A stretch of DNA of 64,000 bases from Albibacterium sp963696875. GTDB lineage: Bacteria > Bacteroidota > Bacteroidia > Sphingobacteriales > Sphingobacteriaceae. Under the pieces are notes generated by a model that saw nothing but the letters and a program-made list of their open reading frames with translations, had not been told where the DNA came from and searched no databases. Both the position numbers and the translations under genes were made by a program. The stretch is from positions 62,001 through 126,000 of the forward strand of contig CAVOLQ010000001.1 in assembly GCA_963696875.1 (NCBI GenBank). The letters are read 5' to 3'. This document shows, in pieces, positions 37,284 through 46,290 of the stretch (positions are counted from its first letter, which is position 1; every line of letters starts with the position of its first letter).

Positions 37284-37397
37284 TTAATCGTAGCTCTTCT
37301 TATTTGCTTTTTTCTCTTTTTTCTCTGCTCTTTTTTCTTTCAGATTTTTTTCAGCCTGTTTCTTCTCTGATTTTTGAACGTTTTTTCCCTTTGCCAT
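37284..37397 (-). CDS. Small Lys/Glu-rich basic protein (37 aa)
   Basis: A short frame starting MAKGKNVQKSEKKQAEKN and ending KKANKKSYD, with 18 or so Lys residues among 37. It has an ATG, a stop and strong amino-acid bias for Lys, Glu and Ala, with the MAKG...NVQK start that I associate with small conserved Bacteroidota proteins. It may be a nucleic-acid-binding or ribosome-associated peptide, but there is no domain to support this. Its own unit on the minus strand, 63 bases downstream of the Gfo/Idh gene's stop, so it could also be co-transcribed with it. Confidence 0.6.
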   Translation of the reverse strand: MAKGKNVQKSEKKQAEKNLKEKRAEKKEKKANKKSYD

Positions 37398-37460
37398 AAT
37401 TGTATTATTTGTTGTAAGGTAATCATTATTAATGGAAATGCTGCTTCGCATTAAGAAAAA

Positions 37461-38636
37461 TTAATAGTTAAATGCGGTCCACTTTTCTGTACTTTTACTA
37501 CTTTCCACTACTTTGTCAATAAATGCCATCCCGCGCACCCCATCTTCTACCTTTGGAAAGTCAAGCATTTCTGCGCTTGGCTGCTCTCCCGCTAGTTTTG
37601 CTGAAACCGTAGAAGCAAAATTTCTGTAAATATTGGCAAAGGCTTCAATCATGCCTTCAGGATGGCCAGCAGGAATACGGGTGTTATAGGTTGCAAACGA
37701 GCTTAGCGTATAGGGCTGTTTATAACTGTTTCCCATTCGAAAGATTTGTTTAGGCTCATCCAGCCTTTTAACGATTAAGCTATTCGGTTCTTCCTGGTGC
37801 CATTCCAAACCTCCATTTTCTCCGTAAACCCGAATAGTCAATGCATTTTCATCGCCTGCAGCAATTTGAGAGGCAATCAATACTCCGTTTGCTCCATTAT
37901 TAAATCGTAAAAGGACATTTCCATCGTCATCAAGTAAGCGACCCTCTACCATGGTATGCAAGTCAGCACAGATTTCGGTGATCTTTAATCCACTAACATA
38001 TTCGGCAAGGTGGGCAGCATGGGTACCAATATCTCCCATTGCACCACTTTTTCCCGACTTACTGGGATCGGTACGCCAAGCAGCCTGAACATTTCCTTCG
38101 CGCTCAGATAATCTGCTTAACCAACCTTGAGGGTACTCCACAATGACTTTACGAATTTTTCCTAATCTGCCAGCTTTGATCATCGCTTTTGCCTCTTTTA
38201 CCATCGCATAGCCACTATAAGTATGGGTTAAAGCAAGCGTTAGGCCGGTCTGATCTACTAGCTTTTTTAATTCTTTCGCTTCAGCAAGATCAAAGGTCAT
38301 CGGCTTTTCTAATACTACATTAAAACCGTGATTTAGGGCCATTTGAGCAGGATCAAAGTGTGCGAAATTGGGAGTCACAATGGATACGAAGTCCATGCGT
38401 TTATCATCTGGCAGCTGACTTTCCTTCTCAAACATCTCGTTATAAGAACTATAGATACGATCTGGATTTAGAAACAAAGCCTTCCCTGTTTCTTCACTTA
38501 CCGTTGGATGGCTGCTAAAAGCTCCGCTAACCAATTCGATTTGACCATCCAAGTTGGCAGCAATGCGGTGGACCGACCCTATAAAAGCATTTGTCCCTCC
38601 TCCAACCATGCCCATTCGTAGTTTTCTTGGTTTCAT
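37461..38636 (-). CDS. Gfo/Idh/MocA-family NAD(P)-dependent oxidoreductase
   Basis: Rossmann-fold dehydrogenase of sugars or sugar derivatives, cytoplasmic. Start MKPRKLRMGMVGGGTNAFIG shows the dinucleotide-binding motif (about 8-16). VVLEKPMTFD (about 110-119) carries the family EKP, and GDIGTHAAHLAEYVSG (about 200) the C-terminal domain His motif. Length 391 is normal. The reaction is unknown; members oxidise inositols, glucoses or aminosugars. The start is followed at once by divergent-looking spacing to the next minus-strand gene (55 bases), so the two may share a transcript. No sugar operon surrounds it. Confidence 0.92.
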   Translation of the reverse strand: MKPRKLRMGMVGGGTNAFIGSVHRIAANLDGQIELVSGAFSSHPTVSEETGKALFLNPDRIYSSYNEMFEKESQLPDDKRMDFVSIVTPNFAHFDPAQMALNHGFNVVLEKPMTFDLAEAKELKKLVDQTGLTLALTHTYSGYAMVKEAKAMIKAGRLGKIRKVIVEYPQGWLSRLSEREGNVQAAWRTDPSKSGKSGAMGDIGTHAAHLAEYVSGLKITEICADLHTMVEGRLLDDDGNVLLRFNNGANGVLIASQIAAGDENALTIRVYGENGGLEWHQEEPNSLIVKRLDEPKQIFRMGNSYKQPYTLSSFATYNTRIPAGHPEGMIEAFANIYRNFASTVSAKLAGEQPSAEMLDFPKVEDGVRGMAFIDKVVESSKSTEKWTAFNY

Positions 38637-38691
38637 ATATTCTATTGTCTAACTGGCTAATTTATTAAATATCCTTTATAAAGGATCAATT

Positions 38692-39450
38692 TTATAAACA
38701 TTTCACCATCTTGATGCTCCCTAGATTATTTACAAGATAAAATTCATCCGACGAGGTAAATTCCATGGTATCACCTAGCTTAATTAGCTCCCTTTTAAAT
38801 GTTGTTCTATCAACTTTAAAAAGTTGAGGTTTTGTTACTTCAATGATTTTAAAACCAATGGACTTAAACTTATCCCCATCAGACCAATCTCTATCCACAT
38901 AAGTCATTATATCATTCGGTGAAAAATCATTAATCATTGCTGTCAGCAACTTGCTTAACCCGCCTATAACTAGATGTTGGTTTTTTTGACAAAAATGGAT
39001 GAGTTCAATAGAGCGGTAGTTTTCGGTATGCCGCATGTTTCGCAAGCCGCTAAATACAGCAATAGCTAATAATTCGCCTTCCATAAATAACCCATAGCGG
39101 TATTTGCCTGCTATAGCGCCTTGTAAATGGTGTTCCTCTTGAAACTCCATTGCGGTTCTTTTATCTATCCTTGCTACCACGGACCGGCGTGCATAACTCC
39201 TTTCCGCTTTTCCGTACAAAGTGGCAATTCGATTTAAGAGAGCTTTCGGTCTTGTCTTCCACAGGTCCGCATCAAGGTGAATAATATTTGACTTTTTATT
39301 TTCAAGCGAAAGTATTCGTTCTGAACCGCACTCATAATAAAGAATTGCCAATTCGCTATTTTCATCTTCAAGCAAATGAACTCCCTTTTTAATTTCGATA
39401 CTATTAATAGCGCAATTTAATTTCTTCTGCAAACCTTCTTGAAAGTCCAT
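38692..39450 (-). CDS. Conserved unknown protein with GNAT-like features
   Basis: 252 residues, no signal peptide. The middle part (about 95-210) has the rhythm of a GNAT-like fold seen in a phage and bacterial unknown family: FQEEHHLQGAIAGKYRYGL, ELLAIAVFSGLRNMRH, SIELIHFCQKNQHLVIGG (with LSKLLTAMI) and IMTYVDRDWSDGDKFKSIGF. The first 70 residues are a separate alpha/beta region. No catalytic residues can be assigned. It could be an acetyltransferase-like or a nucleic-acid-related protein; this is family resemblance only. Upstream of the Gfo/Idh gene on the same strand. Confidence 0.6.
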   Translation of the reverse strand: MDFQEGLQKKLNCAINSIEIKKGVHLLEDENSELAILYYECGSERILSLENKKSNIIHLDADLWKTRPKALLNRIATLYGKAERSYARRSVVARIDKRTAMEFQEEHHLQGAIAGKYRYGLFMEGELLAIAVFSGLRNMRHTENYRSIELIHFCQKNQHLVIGGLSKLLTAMINDFSPNDIMTYVDRDWSDGDKFKSIGFKIIEVTKPQLFKVDRTTFKRELIKLGDTMEFTSSDEFYLVNNLGSIKMVKCL

Positions 39451-39581
39451 TTTATTCTTTATTGTTCTTTGTATTGGGGGTATAATATATCCTTATTTTG
39501 TAAAAAAGATAGTCATTTTATCTTTATAGCGCAATTTTTTCTAAAAAAACGATATCTTAGACTTGATCAAAAATAAAAAAC

Positions 39582-39650
39582 ATGAAACCATCATGAGTTC
39601 GCAAAGCTCGCAAGCCGCAATGAATAAACACTCATGATAGCTTCATCACC
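39582..39650 (+). repeat. Palindromic intergenic element, copy 2
   Basis: ATGAAACCATCATGAGT (39582-39598) and ACTCATGATAGCTTCAT (39630-39646) form a 17-base imperfect inverted repeat with 14 matches. The right arm with its CAC tail matches copy 1 at 9485-9504. It ends about 22 bases before the serine hydrolase start codon. Confidence 0.6.
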
Positions 39651-39671
39651 ACTTAAAAACAAATTATTCTG

Positions 39672-41024
39672 ATGAAAATTAAAAACCTATTACTTTTATT
39701 TCTTCTTTTCTCCTTCTATAATATCAATACGTATGCTCAGATAGAATCGGATGGTAATTTGGCGGTTGAAAACAAAACGGCAAAAGGTAACTATTTGAAT
39801 TATAGTGAACCCGAAGCAATAGGAATTAATGGTAAAATACTTACTTCAAAAATTGATGCTATTGCTGAGGAAGCCATAAAGGCTCAAGCTACCCCAGGAG
39901 CGGTGGTATTAGTTGTAAAAGACAACCATGTGATATTTGAAAAAGCATATGGTTATCATACTTATGAAAAGAAAGTTCCTACAAAAGTTGACGATATATT
40001 TGATTTAGCCTCTATTAGTAAAATTGCGGCAACAACCTTAGCAGTTATGCGCTTAACAGAGGAAGGCAAATTAAATTTAAATGAAACAATGGGTTATTAT
40101 TTAAAGGATGCTAAAGAAAGCAATAAGGCGGATATTCGTCTGAGGGATGTAATGCTTCATCAGGCTGGCTTTATCCCTTTTATTCCATTTTATAGAGCCT
40201 TAGGACCTGCGGATCGTAGCTCCGATTCAACAGCTGCATTTCCTACGAAAGTTGCCGATGGTTATTATCTAAGAAAAGGCTATTTTAATGAAGTAATGTG
40301 GCCCGAAATGCTGAATTCTCCGATAAATCCCACCGGGAAATATGTGTATAGTGACATTAGCATGTACGTAATGCAAAAAGTGATTGAGGAGCAAACCAAA
40401 ACACCATTAGACCAATATGTGAAGGAGCAATTCTATGACAAACTTGGAATGAACGAAACAGGCTACAACCCTTGGATGAGATTTTCTTCCGATCGGATCG
40501 TGCCTACAGAACGGGATAACAAAAGCTTTCGAGATACGCTTTTAGTCGGCTTTGTTCATGATCAAGGTGCAGCGATGGCAAGTGGAGTTGCAGGTCATGC
40601 AGGCTTATTCTCTACCGCACATGATTTGGCAATTTACGGACAACTATTATTAAATAGAGGAACCTATGGAGATGTAAGGCTATTTAAACCAGAAACAGTA
40701 GACCTATTTACAAGTAACCAAGCAGAAGGTAGTCGCAGAGGTCTAGGCTTTGATCGGTTTGATCCTGATAGGAGCAAAGAATATCCTTCGCGTTTGGCAA
40801 CAGAAGCTACTTTCGGACACACAGGTTATACAGGAACATGCATCTGGATTGATCCGGAAAATCAATTGGTCTACATCTTTTTATCCAATCGTGTTCATCC
40901 GCAAGTAAGCACTAAGCTATTAGATCTAAACATTAGGTCAAGAATAATGGATGCAATATACGAAGGCATAAATGAAGGAGAAAGTTCAGAATTATTAATA
41001 AGCAAAGGCTCTTTAGAGCAATAA
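39672..41024 (+). CDS. Secreted serine hydrolase of the beta-lactamase/PBP4* type
   Basis: Periplasmic class C beta-lactamase-like hydrolase. Signal peptide ends NTYAQ (about 23). The nucleophile motif LASISKIAATTLA has S-I-S-K (about 113-116), the second motif is YSDIS (Tyr about 224), and the third is HTGYTG (about 381). Length 450 is usual. Such proteins include esterases, D-amino peptidases and wall-related enzymes; penicillin resistance is not implied. It stands alone, 10 bases before bshA, and is preceded by the palindromic repeat, which it shares with the phosphoesterase gene of the peptidoglycan locus. This may point to common control, which is not proven. Confidence 0.9.
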   Translation: MKIKNLLLLFLLFSFYNINTYAQIESDGNLAVENKTAKGNYLNYSEPEAIGINGKILTSKIDAIAEEAIKAQATPGAVVLVVKDNHVIFEKAYGYHTYEKKVPTKVDDIFDLASISKIAATTLAVMRLTEEGKLNLNETMGYYLKDAKESNKADIRLRDVMLHQAGFIPFIPFYRALGPADRSSDSTAAFPTKVADGYYLRKGYFNEVMWPEMLNSPINPTGKYVYSDISMYVMQKVIEEQTKTPLDQYVKEQFYDKLGMNETGYNPWMRFSSDRIVPTERDNKSFRDTLLVGFVHDQGAAMASGVAGHAGLFSTAHDLAIYGQLLLNRGTYGDVRLFKPETVDLFTSNQAEGSRRGLGFDRFDPDRSKEYPSRLATEATFGHTGYTGTCIWIDPENQLVYIFLSNRVHPQVSTKLLDLNIRSRIMDAIYEGINEGESSELLISKGSLEQ

Positions 41025-41033
41025 ATAGCAAAT

Positions 41034-42179
41034 ATGAAGATTGGTATCGTTTGTTATCCGACTTTTGGAGGAAGTGGTGTTGTGGCTACCGAGCTGGGAA
41101 AAGCTTTGGCAGATAATGGACATCAAGTGCATTTTATTACTTATAGTCAGCCCGCCCGCCTTGATTTTTTCTCTGCTAATTTATTTTACCATGAAGTAAA
41201 TATCTCAAAGTATCCTTTATTTGATTTTCCTCCTTATGAGCTCGCATTAGCCAGTAAATTGGTCGATGTCGTACGCTTTGCAAAGCTAGATATTTTACAT
41301 GTTCACTATGCTATTCCTCATGCTTCTGCCGCTTTTATGGCCAAGCAAATTTTAAAAACCTACAATATCGAAATACCGTTCATTACCACCTTGCACGGTA
41401 CAGATATAACCCTTGTAGGCAGAGATCCTAGCTATAGTCCTGTAGTAACTTTCTCAATTAACCAATCGGACGGGGTGACGGCTGTTTCAGAATATTTAAA
41501 GGAAGATTCTTTTAAACATTTTAAAATTACTCGGGATATTCGCATGATTCCTAACTTTATTGATTTAACTAGATTTAGTTTGAAGCCACTAGAGCATTTT
41601 AAGAAAGCGATAGCTCCCGGTGATGAGAGGATTATAATTCATACATCAAACTTTCGAAAGGTAAAACGAATTGCGGATGTCATCAATATTTTTGATAGGG
41701 TACGCAAGGAGATACCTTCTAAATTGCTGATGGTTGGAGATGGTCCTGAGCGTGTGAATGCAGAACAGCAATGCCGTGATCTAAACATCGGTCAAGATGT
41801 TCGTTTTTTGGGAAAGCAAGAAGCAGTCGAAGAAATATTATCTGTGTCAGATTTATTTTTAATGCCCTCAGAGTCAGAAAGTTTTGGCTTGGCCGCACTT
41901 GAAGCAATGGCTTGTAAGGTTCCTGTAATCACAACAAATGTAGGAGGATTGCCGGAATTGAACATAAATGGCGTTACAGGATTTATGAATGATGTGGGCG
42001 ACGTAGAGGGAATGGCAAAAAATGCATTGTATATTTTAGAAGACTGTGATCGCTTAGCAAAATTTAAAAAAGCCGCATTAAAGCAGGCAAAGAAATTTGA
42101 TCTTGCTTTGATTTTACCTAAATATGAAGATTACTACAAAGAAGTGATTGAGGCTTCGCAAAATAAAATAAATAGTTAG
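41034..42179 (+). CDS. bshA: N-acetyl-alpha-D-glucosaminyl L-malate synthase BshA
   Basis: GT4-family glycosyltransferase that makes GlcNAc-malate, the first step of bacillithiol, in the cytoplasm. Start MKIGIVCYPTFGGSGVVATELG and the following HQVHFITYSQPARLDFF are typical BshA. The GT-B C-terminal half shows IIHTSNFRKVKRIADV (UDP-sugar binding, about 200) and MPSESESFGLAALEAMAC (the E-x7-E motif, about 279-300). Length 381 is normal. It overlaps no neighbour: 9 bases after the serine hydrolase and 75 bases before the next gene, so it is probably in the same transcript as the hydrolase. Confidence 0.95.
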   Translation: MKIGIVCYPTFGGSGVVATELGKALADNGHQVHFITYSQPARLDFFSANLFYHEVNISKYPLFDFPPYELALASKLVDVVRFAKLDILHVHYAIPHASAAFMAKQILKTYNIEIPFITTLHGTDITLVGRDPSYSPVVTFSINQSDGVTAVSEYLKEDSFKHFKITRDIRMIPNFIDLTRFSLKPLEHFKKAIAPGDERIIIHTSNFRKVKRIADVINIFDRVRKEIPSKLLMVGDGPERVNAEQQCRDLNIGQDVRFLGKQEAVEEILSVSDLFLMPSESESFGLAALEAMACKVPVITTNVGGLPELNINGVTGFMNDVGDVEGMAKNALYILEDCDRLAKFKKAALKQAKKFDLALILPKYEDYYKEVIEASQNKINS

Positions 42180-42254
42180 CTTAATTCATAGTCAAAACAT
42201 TTTAAAAAGATAGTTGTTTCTATAGATATTTTGTTTTTCACTAAATCTATAAAA

Positions 42255-43556
42255 ATGAACTTAATTGACACCCTTAAAAATGAATTGAGCGGAGAAGCCG
42301 TTAATTCATTGAGTCAGAAATTGGATATTTCTCCTGAACAAACAAAATCAGGCATGTTCTCTGTAATTCCGGTCGTTTTAGCAGGGATTTTAAAAAAGGC
42401 GAGTGGATCAGGATCCTTAGGAAGTTTAAGTTCCATTTTTACCGGAAATCCGCAATCTGTTACAACCCCACCCGAAAGTGAATATGGAGATAAAGATTCA
42501 CTGTTACGTCGTGGAAGTACTATAGTTGGGGATTTATTTGGTGGAAAAACCGATGATATAAGTAAGGAAATAGCCCAAAAAACCAATTTATCAACAGATA
42601 AATCGAAAAGCCTTTTAACGATGGCCTCACCACTCGTAATGGGACATATCGACAAGTTGATTGCCGACAAAAAATGGAGTATGTCTGATTTTGTAGGGAA
42701 GCTTTTTGAAGAAAAAGCTTCCATTGAAAATTATTTACCCGCAGGCTTAGTAGCAGGTTTTGGGCTTACTGGGATGCATCTTCCTCATTTAAATCAAAAG
42801 TTGAGTGACAAAATCCCGCCAATCGAAAAGGTTTCTCCCCATAATACTATTGTCCCTGAACCGCCCTCATCCTCAGGTAATGTTTTAAAATGGATTATCA
42901 TCATTGCTGTTTTAGCATTACTGGCTTGGTGGTTTTTAGGCAGAAACAAAATGGGTACCGAAAATATACAATACAAAGGAGATACTACTTCCTCTAGTAG
43001 GCATGTGGATACTATGGCGAATAATAGTTTTGCTACAAAAGCAGGACAAAAAGTGGCCGGTTCGTTAAATGAAGCTGGCGACTGGGTTTATAACTTGGGG
43101 GAAAATAAAACTATAAAACTTTCAGATGGTGTTTCTCTAAATGTTGGGGAACGCTCTAGCGAAGCAAAATTAGTTTCGTTTATAGAAGATAGTAATAAAA
43201 GTGTCAATGATACCACTTGGATTTCATTGGATCGTTTGTTTTTTGAAACAGGAAAGTCCATCCTAAAGCCAGAATCTCACGATCAATTAAGCAATATAGC
43301 TGCAATTATGAAAAGCTACCCCAAAGTTAAATTGAAAATTGGGGGCTATACAGATAATACCGGCTCGGTAGATGGCAATATGAAAATTTCAACAGAACGT
43401 GCTAATGCTGCCATGAAGGATTTAATTGGATTGGGAGTATCTGCCGATCGTTTAAAAGCTGAAGGTTACGGTCAGGAACATCCAATTGCTGACAACTCTA
43501 CCGCCGAAGGGCGATCTCAAAACCGTCGCATTGATATAAGAGTAACAGAAAAATAA
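42255..43556 (+). CDS. DUF937 - transmembrane helix - OmpA fusion protein
   Basis: I start at ATG 42255 (MNLIDTLKNELSGEAVNS); the in-frame TTG at 42231 is not a plausible start. Residues about 1-150 are a DUF937 (YidB-like) helical region with two related blocks (SLSQKLDISPEQTKSGM and IAQKTNLSTDKSKSLL). A single membrane helix WIIIIAVLALLAWWFLG (about 215-231) follows, and residues about 325-433 are an OmpA peptidoglycan-binding domain (DRLFFETGKSILKPES, then DNTGSVDGN and SQNRRIDIRV). The order puts DUF937 on the cytoplasmic side and OmpA in the periplasm, touching the wall. Function unknown. A strong terminator follows, closing the unit. Confidence 0.85.
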   Translation: MNLIDTLKNELSGEAVNSLSQKLDISPEQTKSGMFSVIPVVLAGILKKASGSGSLGSLSSIFTGNPQSVTTPPESEYGDKDSLLRRGSTIVGDLFGGKTDDISKEIAQKTNLSTDKSKSLLTMASPLVMGHIDKLIADKKWSMSDFVGKLFEEKASIENYLPAGLVAGFGLTGMHLPHLNQKLSDKIPPIEKVSPHNTIVPEPPSSSGNVLKWIIIIAVLALLAWWFLGRNKMGTENIQYKGDTTSSSRHVDTMANNSFATKAGQKVAGSLNEAGDWVYNLGENKTIKLSDGVSLNVGERSSEAKLVSFIEDSNKSVNDTTWISLDRLFFETGKSILKPESHDQLSNIAAIMKSYPKVKLKIGGYTDNTGSVDGNMKISTERANAAMKDLIGLGVSADRLKAEGYGQEHPIADNSTAEGRSQNRRIDIRVTEK

Positions 43557-43571
43557 AAAAACACCGCAAAT

Positions 43572-43614
43572 AAAAAAGACCACCTCACGATTAAAAGTGA
43601 CGGTGGTCTTTTTT
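43572..43614 (+). terminator. Strong intrinsic terminator after the DUF937-OmpA gene
   Basis: AAAAAAGACCACC-TCAC pairs with GTGAcGGTGGTCTTTTTT with one bulged base and an 8-base loop. A long AT tail on each side allows bidirectional use. An upstream GTG of the next gene lies within it and is rejected. Confidence 0.92.
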
Positions 43615-43743
43615 GTACTTTTTATCCTCATAAAATTTATACTTGTTCGCAGAAATGTAGTAGATTTGCTTTGGCTTTATAAACAGTTAAGACCTGAAGC
43701 ATTAGCTTTTATTGTCTTTCTAATTCGACAATTAAATTTTTTT

Positions 43744-44433
43744 ATGAATAACTTATCGGATATAGGTTTAGGCATTTCTGTATCTTGGAAACAAGCAATG
43801 CAAACTAAGGCATTCAGAAGTAGATTGATAAGTGCGCATTTTTTTTTAGTAAGCGTTATTTTAATACTTCCTCATTTTTTTGATTTTATTGAAGACAGAG
43901 AGGGAATTCTTTTAATCGATCCCTTCCTTAATCTCATTCCCGCTGTAGATTTATCTTTACCGGTTTTTGTATGTATTTGGGGAACGACAGCGTTATTATT
44001 ATACAGGTGTGCATCAGATCCTAGCATGTATATTACCGCTATCTATGGTTTTGTGATCGTTATTTTTGCAAGAATTATAACCATCTCTCTCGTTCCTTTA
44101 GATCCCCCAGAGGGCTTAATACCTCTAATTGATCCGATAAGTAACTTAGCATATGGAAGGGCAGATTATATAACCAAGGATTTGTTTTTTTCTGGCCATA
44201 CTTCTTCACAATTTTTAACTTTTTTATGTCTGACTAATAGAAAAGATAAAATTATCGCATTAATTTCAACTATTTTGGTCGGTTCTATGGTGCTCGTACA
44301 GCATGTGCATTATACCATTGATGTTATTACAGCTCCTTTCTTCACATACGGGTGTTATTGGTTGGGTCGGGAATTATCGCTAAGCAGATGGTATAAGGCA
44401 TATTTGCCTTTACCCAAAAAGATAGAAATGTAA
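43744..44433 (+). CDS. PAP2-superfamily (sphingomyelin-synthase-like) phosphatase, membrane protein
   Basis: Integral membrane lipid phosphatase-like protein of about six helices (for example FFLVSVILILPHFFDF, VFVCIWGTTALLLYR, IYGFVIVIFARIITI, IIALISTILVGSMVLV). The active-site motifs are SGHTSSQF (about 152-159) and VQHVHYTIDVITA (His and Asp, about 184-196), the PAP2 C-type pattern that lacks an upstream KxxxxxxRP. I choose ATG 43744 over the GTG at 43597, because 43597 falls in the terminator of the preceding gene. It has its own promoter by inference. The substrate could be a phospholipid or an undecaprenyl-type lipid. Confidence 0.8.
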   Translation: MNNLSDIGLGISVSWKQAMQTKAFRSRLISAHFFLVSVILILPHFFDFIEDREGILLIDPFLNLIPAVDLSLPVFVCIWGTTALLLYRCASDPSMYITAIYGFVIVIFARIITISLVPLDPPEGLIPLIDPISNLAYGRADYITKDLFFSGHTSSQFLTFLCLTNRKDKIIALISTILVGSMVLVQHVHYTIDVITAPFFTYGCYWLGRELSLSRWYKAYLPLPKKIEM

Positions 44434-44489
44434 TAAGGAGAATCGTATTTTGCAGATTTGATCAGAAAAAGAATAAGTAGGAATTAATT

Positions 44490-44783
44490 TCAACACCCTT
44501 TATCAAGATGTTCAATTATCAATTCTGAAATTTCAATCAGTTCTTCTCCGGAAATTTTACCGCTACCACTAAAGTCAAAATCTTTGGGATTTTCTCTATC
44601 ATGAATGGTTAAAGTCCCTATAAAGTGATCAGGAGGCATATCATCTACATTTTCGGCATTTAAAAAGAAGACATTATCATCTTCATAAATTTTGAATTGT
44701 CTTATTGCATCGTCTTCATCCTCGTTGGACAACGGTTCAATATGAAATTTGATTTTACCGAGGTGTATAATGAATCTGTCCAT
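44490..44783 (-). CDS. Small acidic protein of unknown function
   Basis: 97 residues, strongly acidic (DEDDAIRQFKIYEDDN, NVDDMPPDHFIG, SGKISGEELIEISELI), no signal peptide. I recognise no family. It ends in KGC. The gene stands alone on the minus strand, between the convergent PAP2 gene and the divergent FG-GAP gene, with an AT-rich upstream gap of 151 bases. A cytoplasmic inhibitor or regulator role would fit size and charge but cannot be supported. Confidence 0.65.
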   Translation of the reverse strand: MDRFIIHLGKIKFHIEPLSNEDEDDAIRQFKIYEDDNVFFLNAENVDDMPPDHFIGTLTIHDRENPKDFDFSGSGKISGEELIEISELIIEHLDKGC

Positions 44784-44934
44784 GAGGATTTTACATAAAT
44801 ACTTCTATTCCTAAGGATACAACAATTTACGAGCTTTGTTGTTTGTTTTAAAGAATAGGAAAAATCGCTCTCAATTCCCATAATACACTAATAATTGATT
44901 ATTCGTTATCTTTATTAACCATTGAACTAACAAT

Positions 44935-46170
44935 ATGAAGAAAGATTCAACACTCATTTTAATTACTTTAATGTCTTTCATGGGCTTCGGCTGTATAAGT
45001 TCCTCATCGTCTTCAATAGCTGACGCAAATCCTGATAGCCTTTATTTCGATGATGTAACCAGTACCCATTTCCCCCAAGACCCTGATGCTCATATCCTCA
45101 ACCCGGTTTTGATAGACATCGATAAAGATGGAGACCTGGATGTCATCATGGCTTTGGAAGTGGATTATAATCGGCTTTATTTAAACGATGGAAATGGCAA
45201 ATTTACTTGGATGAAAGGTGCCTTCAGCAATGTAAAACACGATACAGAACACGTGAGAATAGCAGACTTCGACATTGATGGGAATTGGGACGCGATCTTT
45301 GTTGCTGAAGATGACCAGACTCATGAATATTATTTAGGGAATGGGGATGGCACCTTTAGAGACGTTAGTGATCGTCTACTTGGCATCAGTGAGGGAAATG
45401 GGCTAGAAGTCGGAGATGTGGATGGCGATGGCTTGCCCGACGTAGTTATAGGGAATTCTGGTGAGAAGGGCCAGAATTTTTTATGGTTAAATGATAAAAA
45501 CAATCCGGGTCATTTTATTGATGTAACCACAACCCATTTACCACAAATAAACGATGCAACTCAATCCGTTGCATTGGCCGACTTAAACGGGGATGGATAC
45601 CTTGATATGGTTATTGGGAATGAGGTTCCTCCTAATCGTTTGCTTATGAATGATGGAAATGCTGTGTTTTCTGAAAACTCAGAAGGACTGGAGCTGCCAG
45701 TTTCCCTTGAAACGCGAATGGTATTACTCTTTGATGTAGATGGCGATGGCGACCAGGACATTGTCTTCTCTAATCTTACAAGTAACGGCGGGAAGTGGAT
45801 GAAAGATCCGCAAGTTCGAGTATTGATTAACGATGGAAATGCTAATTTCAAAGATGAAACCGAATCTCGCATGCCTCGAAACACATATTCGTCTTACGCG
45901 TCACAATATATTGACTTTGATGGCGATGGTGATCTAGATCTTTTAATCAGCGCTATTGATATCCCCGGGTTTAATCCGTTACAGGTTAGAGCCTACGAAA
46001 ACGATGGCAATGGCTATTTTACAGATATTACTGATAAAGCAATTCCAAATCAAACGGTAGGACGGGGCTGGGATATTGCGGTGGGAGATGTAAATGGGGA
46101 TAATATCGATGATGCTGTTATTGGTGGCTGGGGAACACAGGCGCGGCTTCTTTTTGGGAAAAAGAAATAA
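44935..46170 (+). CDS. FG-GAP/VCBS-repeat lipoprotein
   Basis: Surface or periplasmic beta-propeller with calcium-binding loops. The lipobox FMGFGC gives Cys about 20, followed by a Ser run that is typical of a linker. At least six FG-GAP loops are visible: DIDKDGDLDVIMA, DIDGNWDAIFVA, DVDGDGLPDVVIG, DLNGDGYLDMVIG, DVDGDGDQDIVFS and DFDGDGDLDLLIS, then DVNGDNIDDAVIGG. The length of 411 fits a seven-bladed propeller. No partner gene is next to it, so it is probably monocistronic. Such proteins mediate binding or act as enzyme scaffolds; the ligand is unknown. Confidence 0.88.
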   Translation: MKKDSTLILITLMSFMGFGCISSSSSSIADANPDSLYFDDVTSTHFPQDPDAHILNPVLIDIDKDGDLDVIMALEVDYNRLYLNDGNGKFTWMKGAFSNVKHDTEHVRIADFDIDGNWDAIFVAEDDQTHEYYLGNGDGTFRDVSDRLLGISEGNGLEVGDVDGDGLPDVVIGNSGEKGQNFLWLNDKNNPGHFIDVTTTHLPQINDATQSVALADLNGDGYLDMVIGNEVPPNRLLMNDGNAVFSENSEGLELPVSLETRMVLLFDVDGDGDQDIVFSNLTSNGGKWMKDPQVRVLINDGNANFKDETESRMPRNTYSSYASQYIDFDGDGDLDLLISAIDIPGFNPLQVRAYENDGNGYFTDITDKAIPNQTVGRGWDIAVGDVNGDNIDDAVIGGWGTQARLLFGKKK

Positions 46171-46290
46171 ATTCCATGCTATCAACTAAGGAAAAATAGC
46201 AAACTATTATTTTTTTTGTTTAAGCTGTCTTTTTTACAATATAATGCCATTAATAACATCAATTATAGCGTTCTTTAAAGGTTAATTTAA

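Noticed and set aside
43597..43743. GTG start for the PAP2 gene
   Set aside because: The GTG is part of the preceding terminator stem; ATG 43744 gives a better N-terminus.
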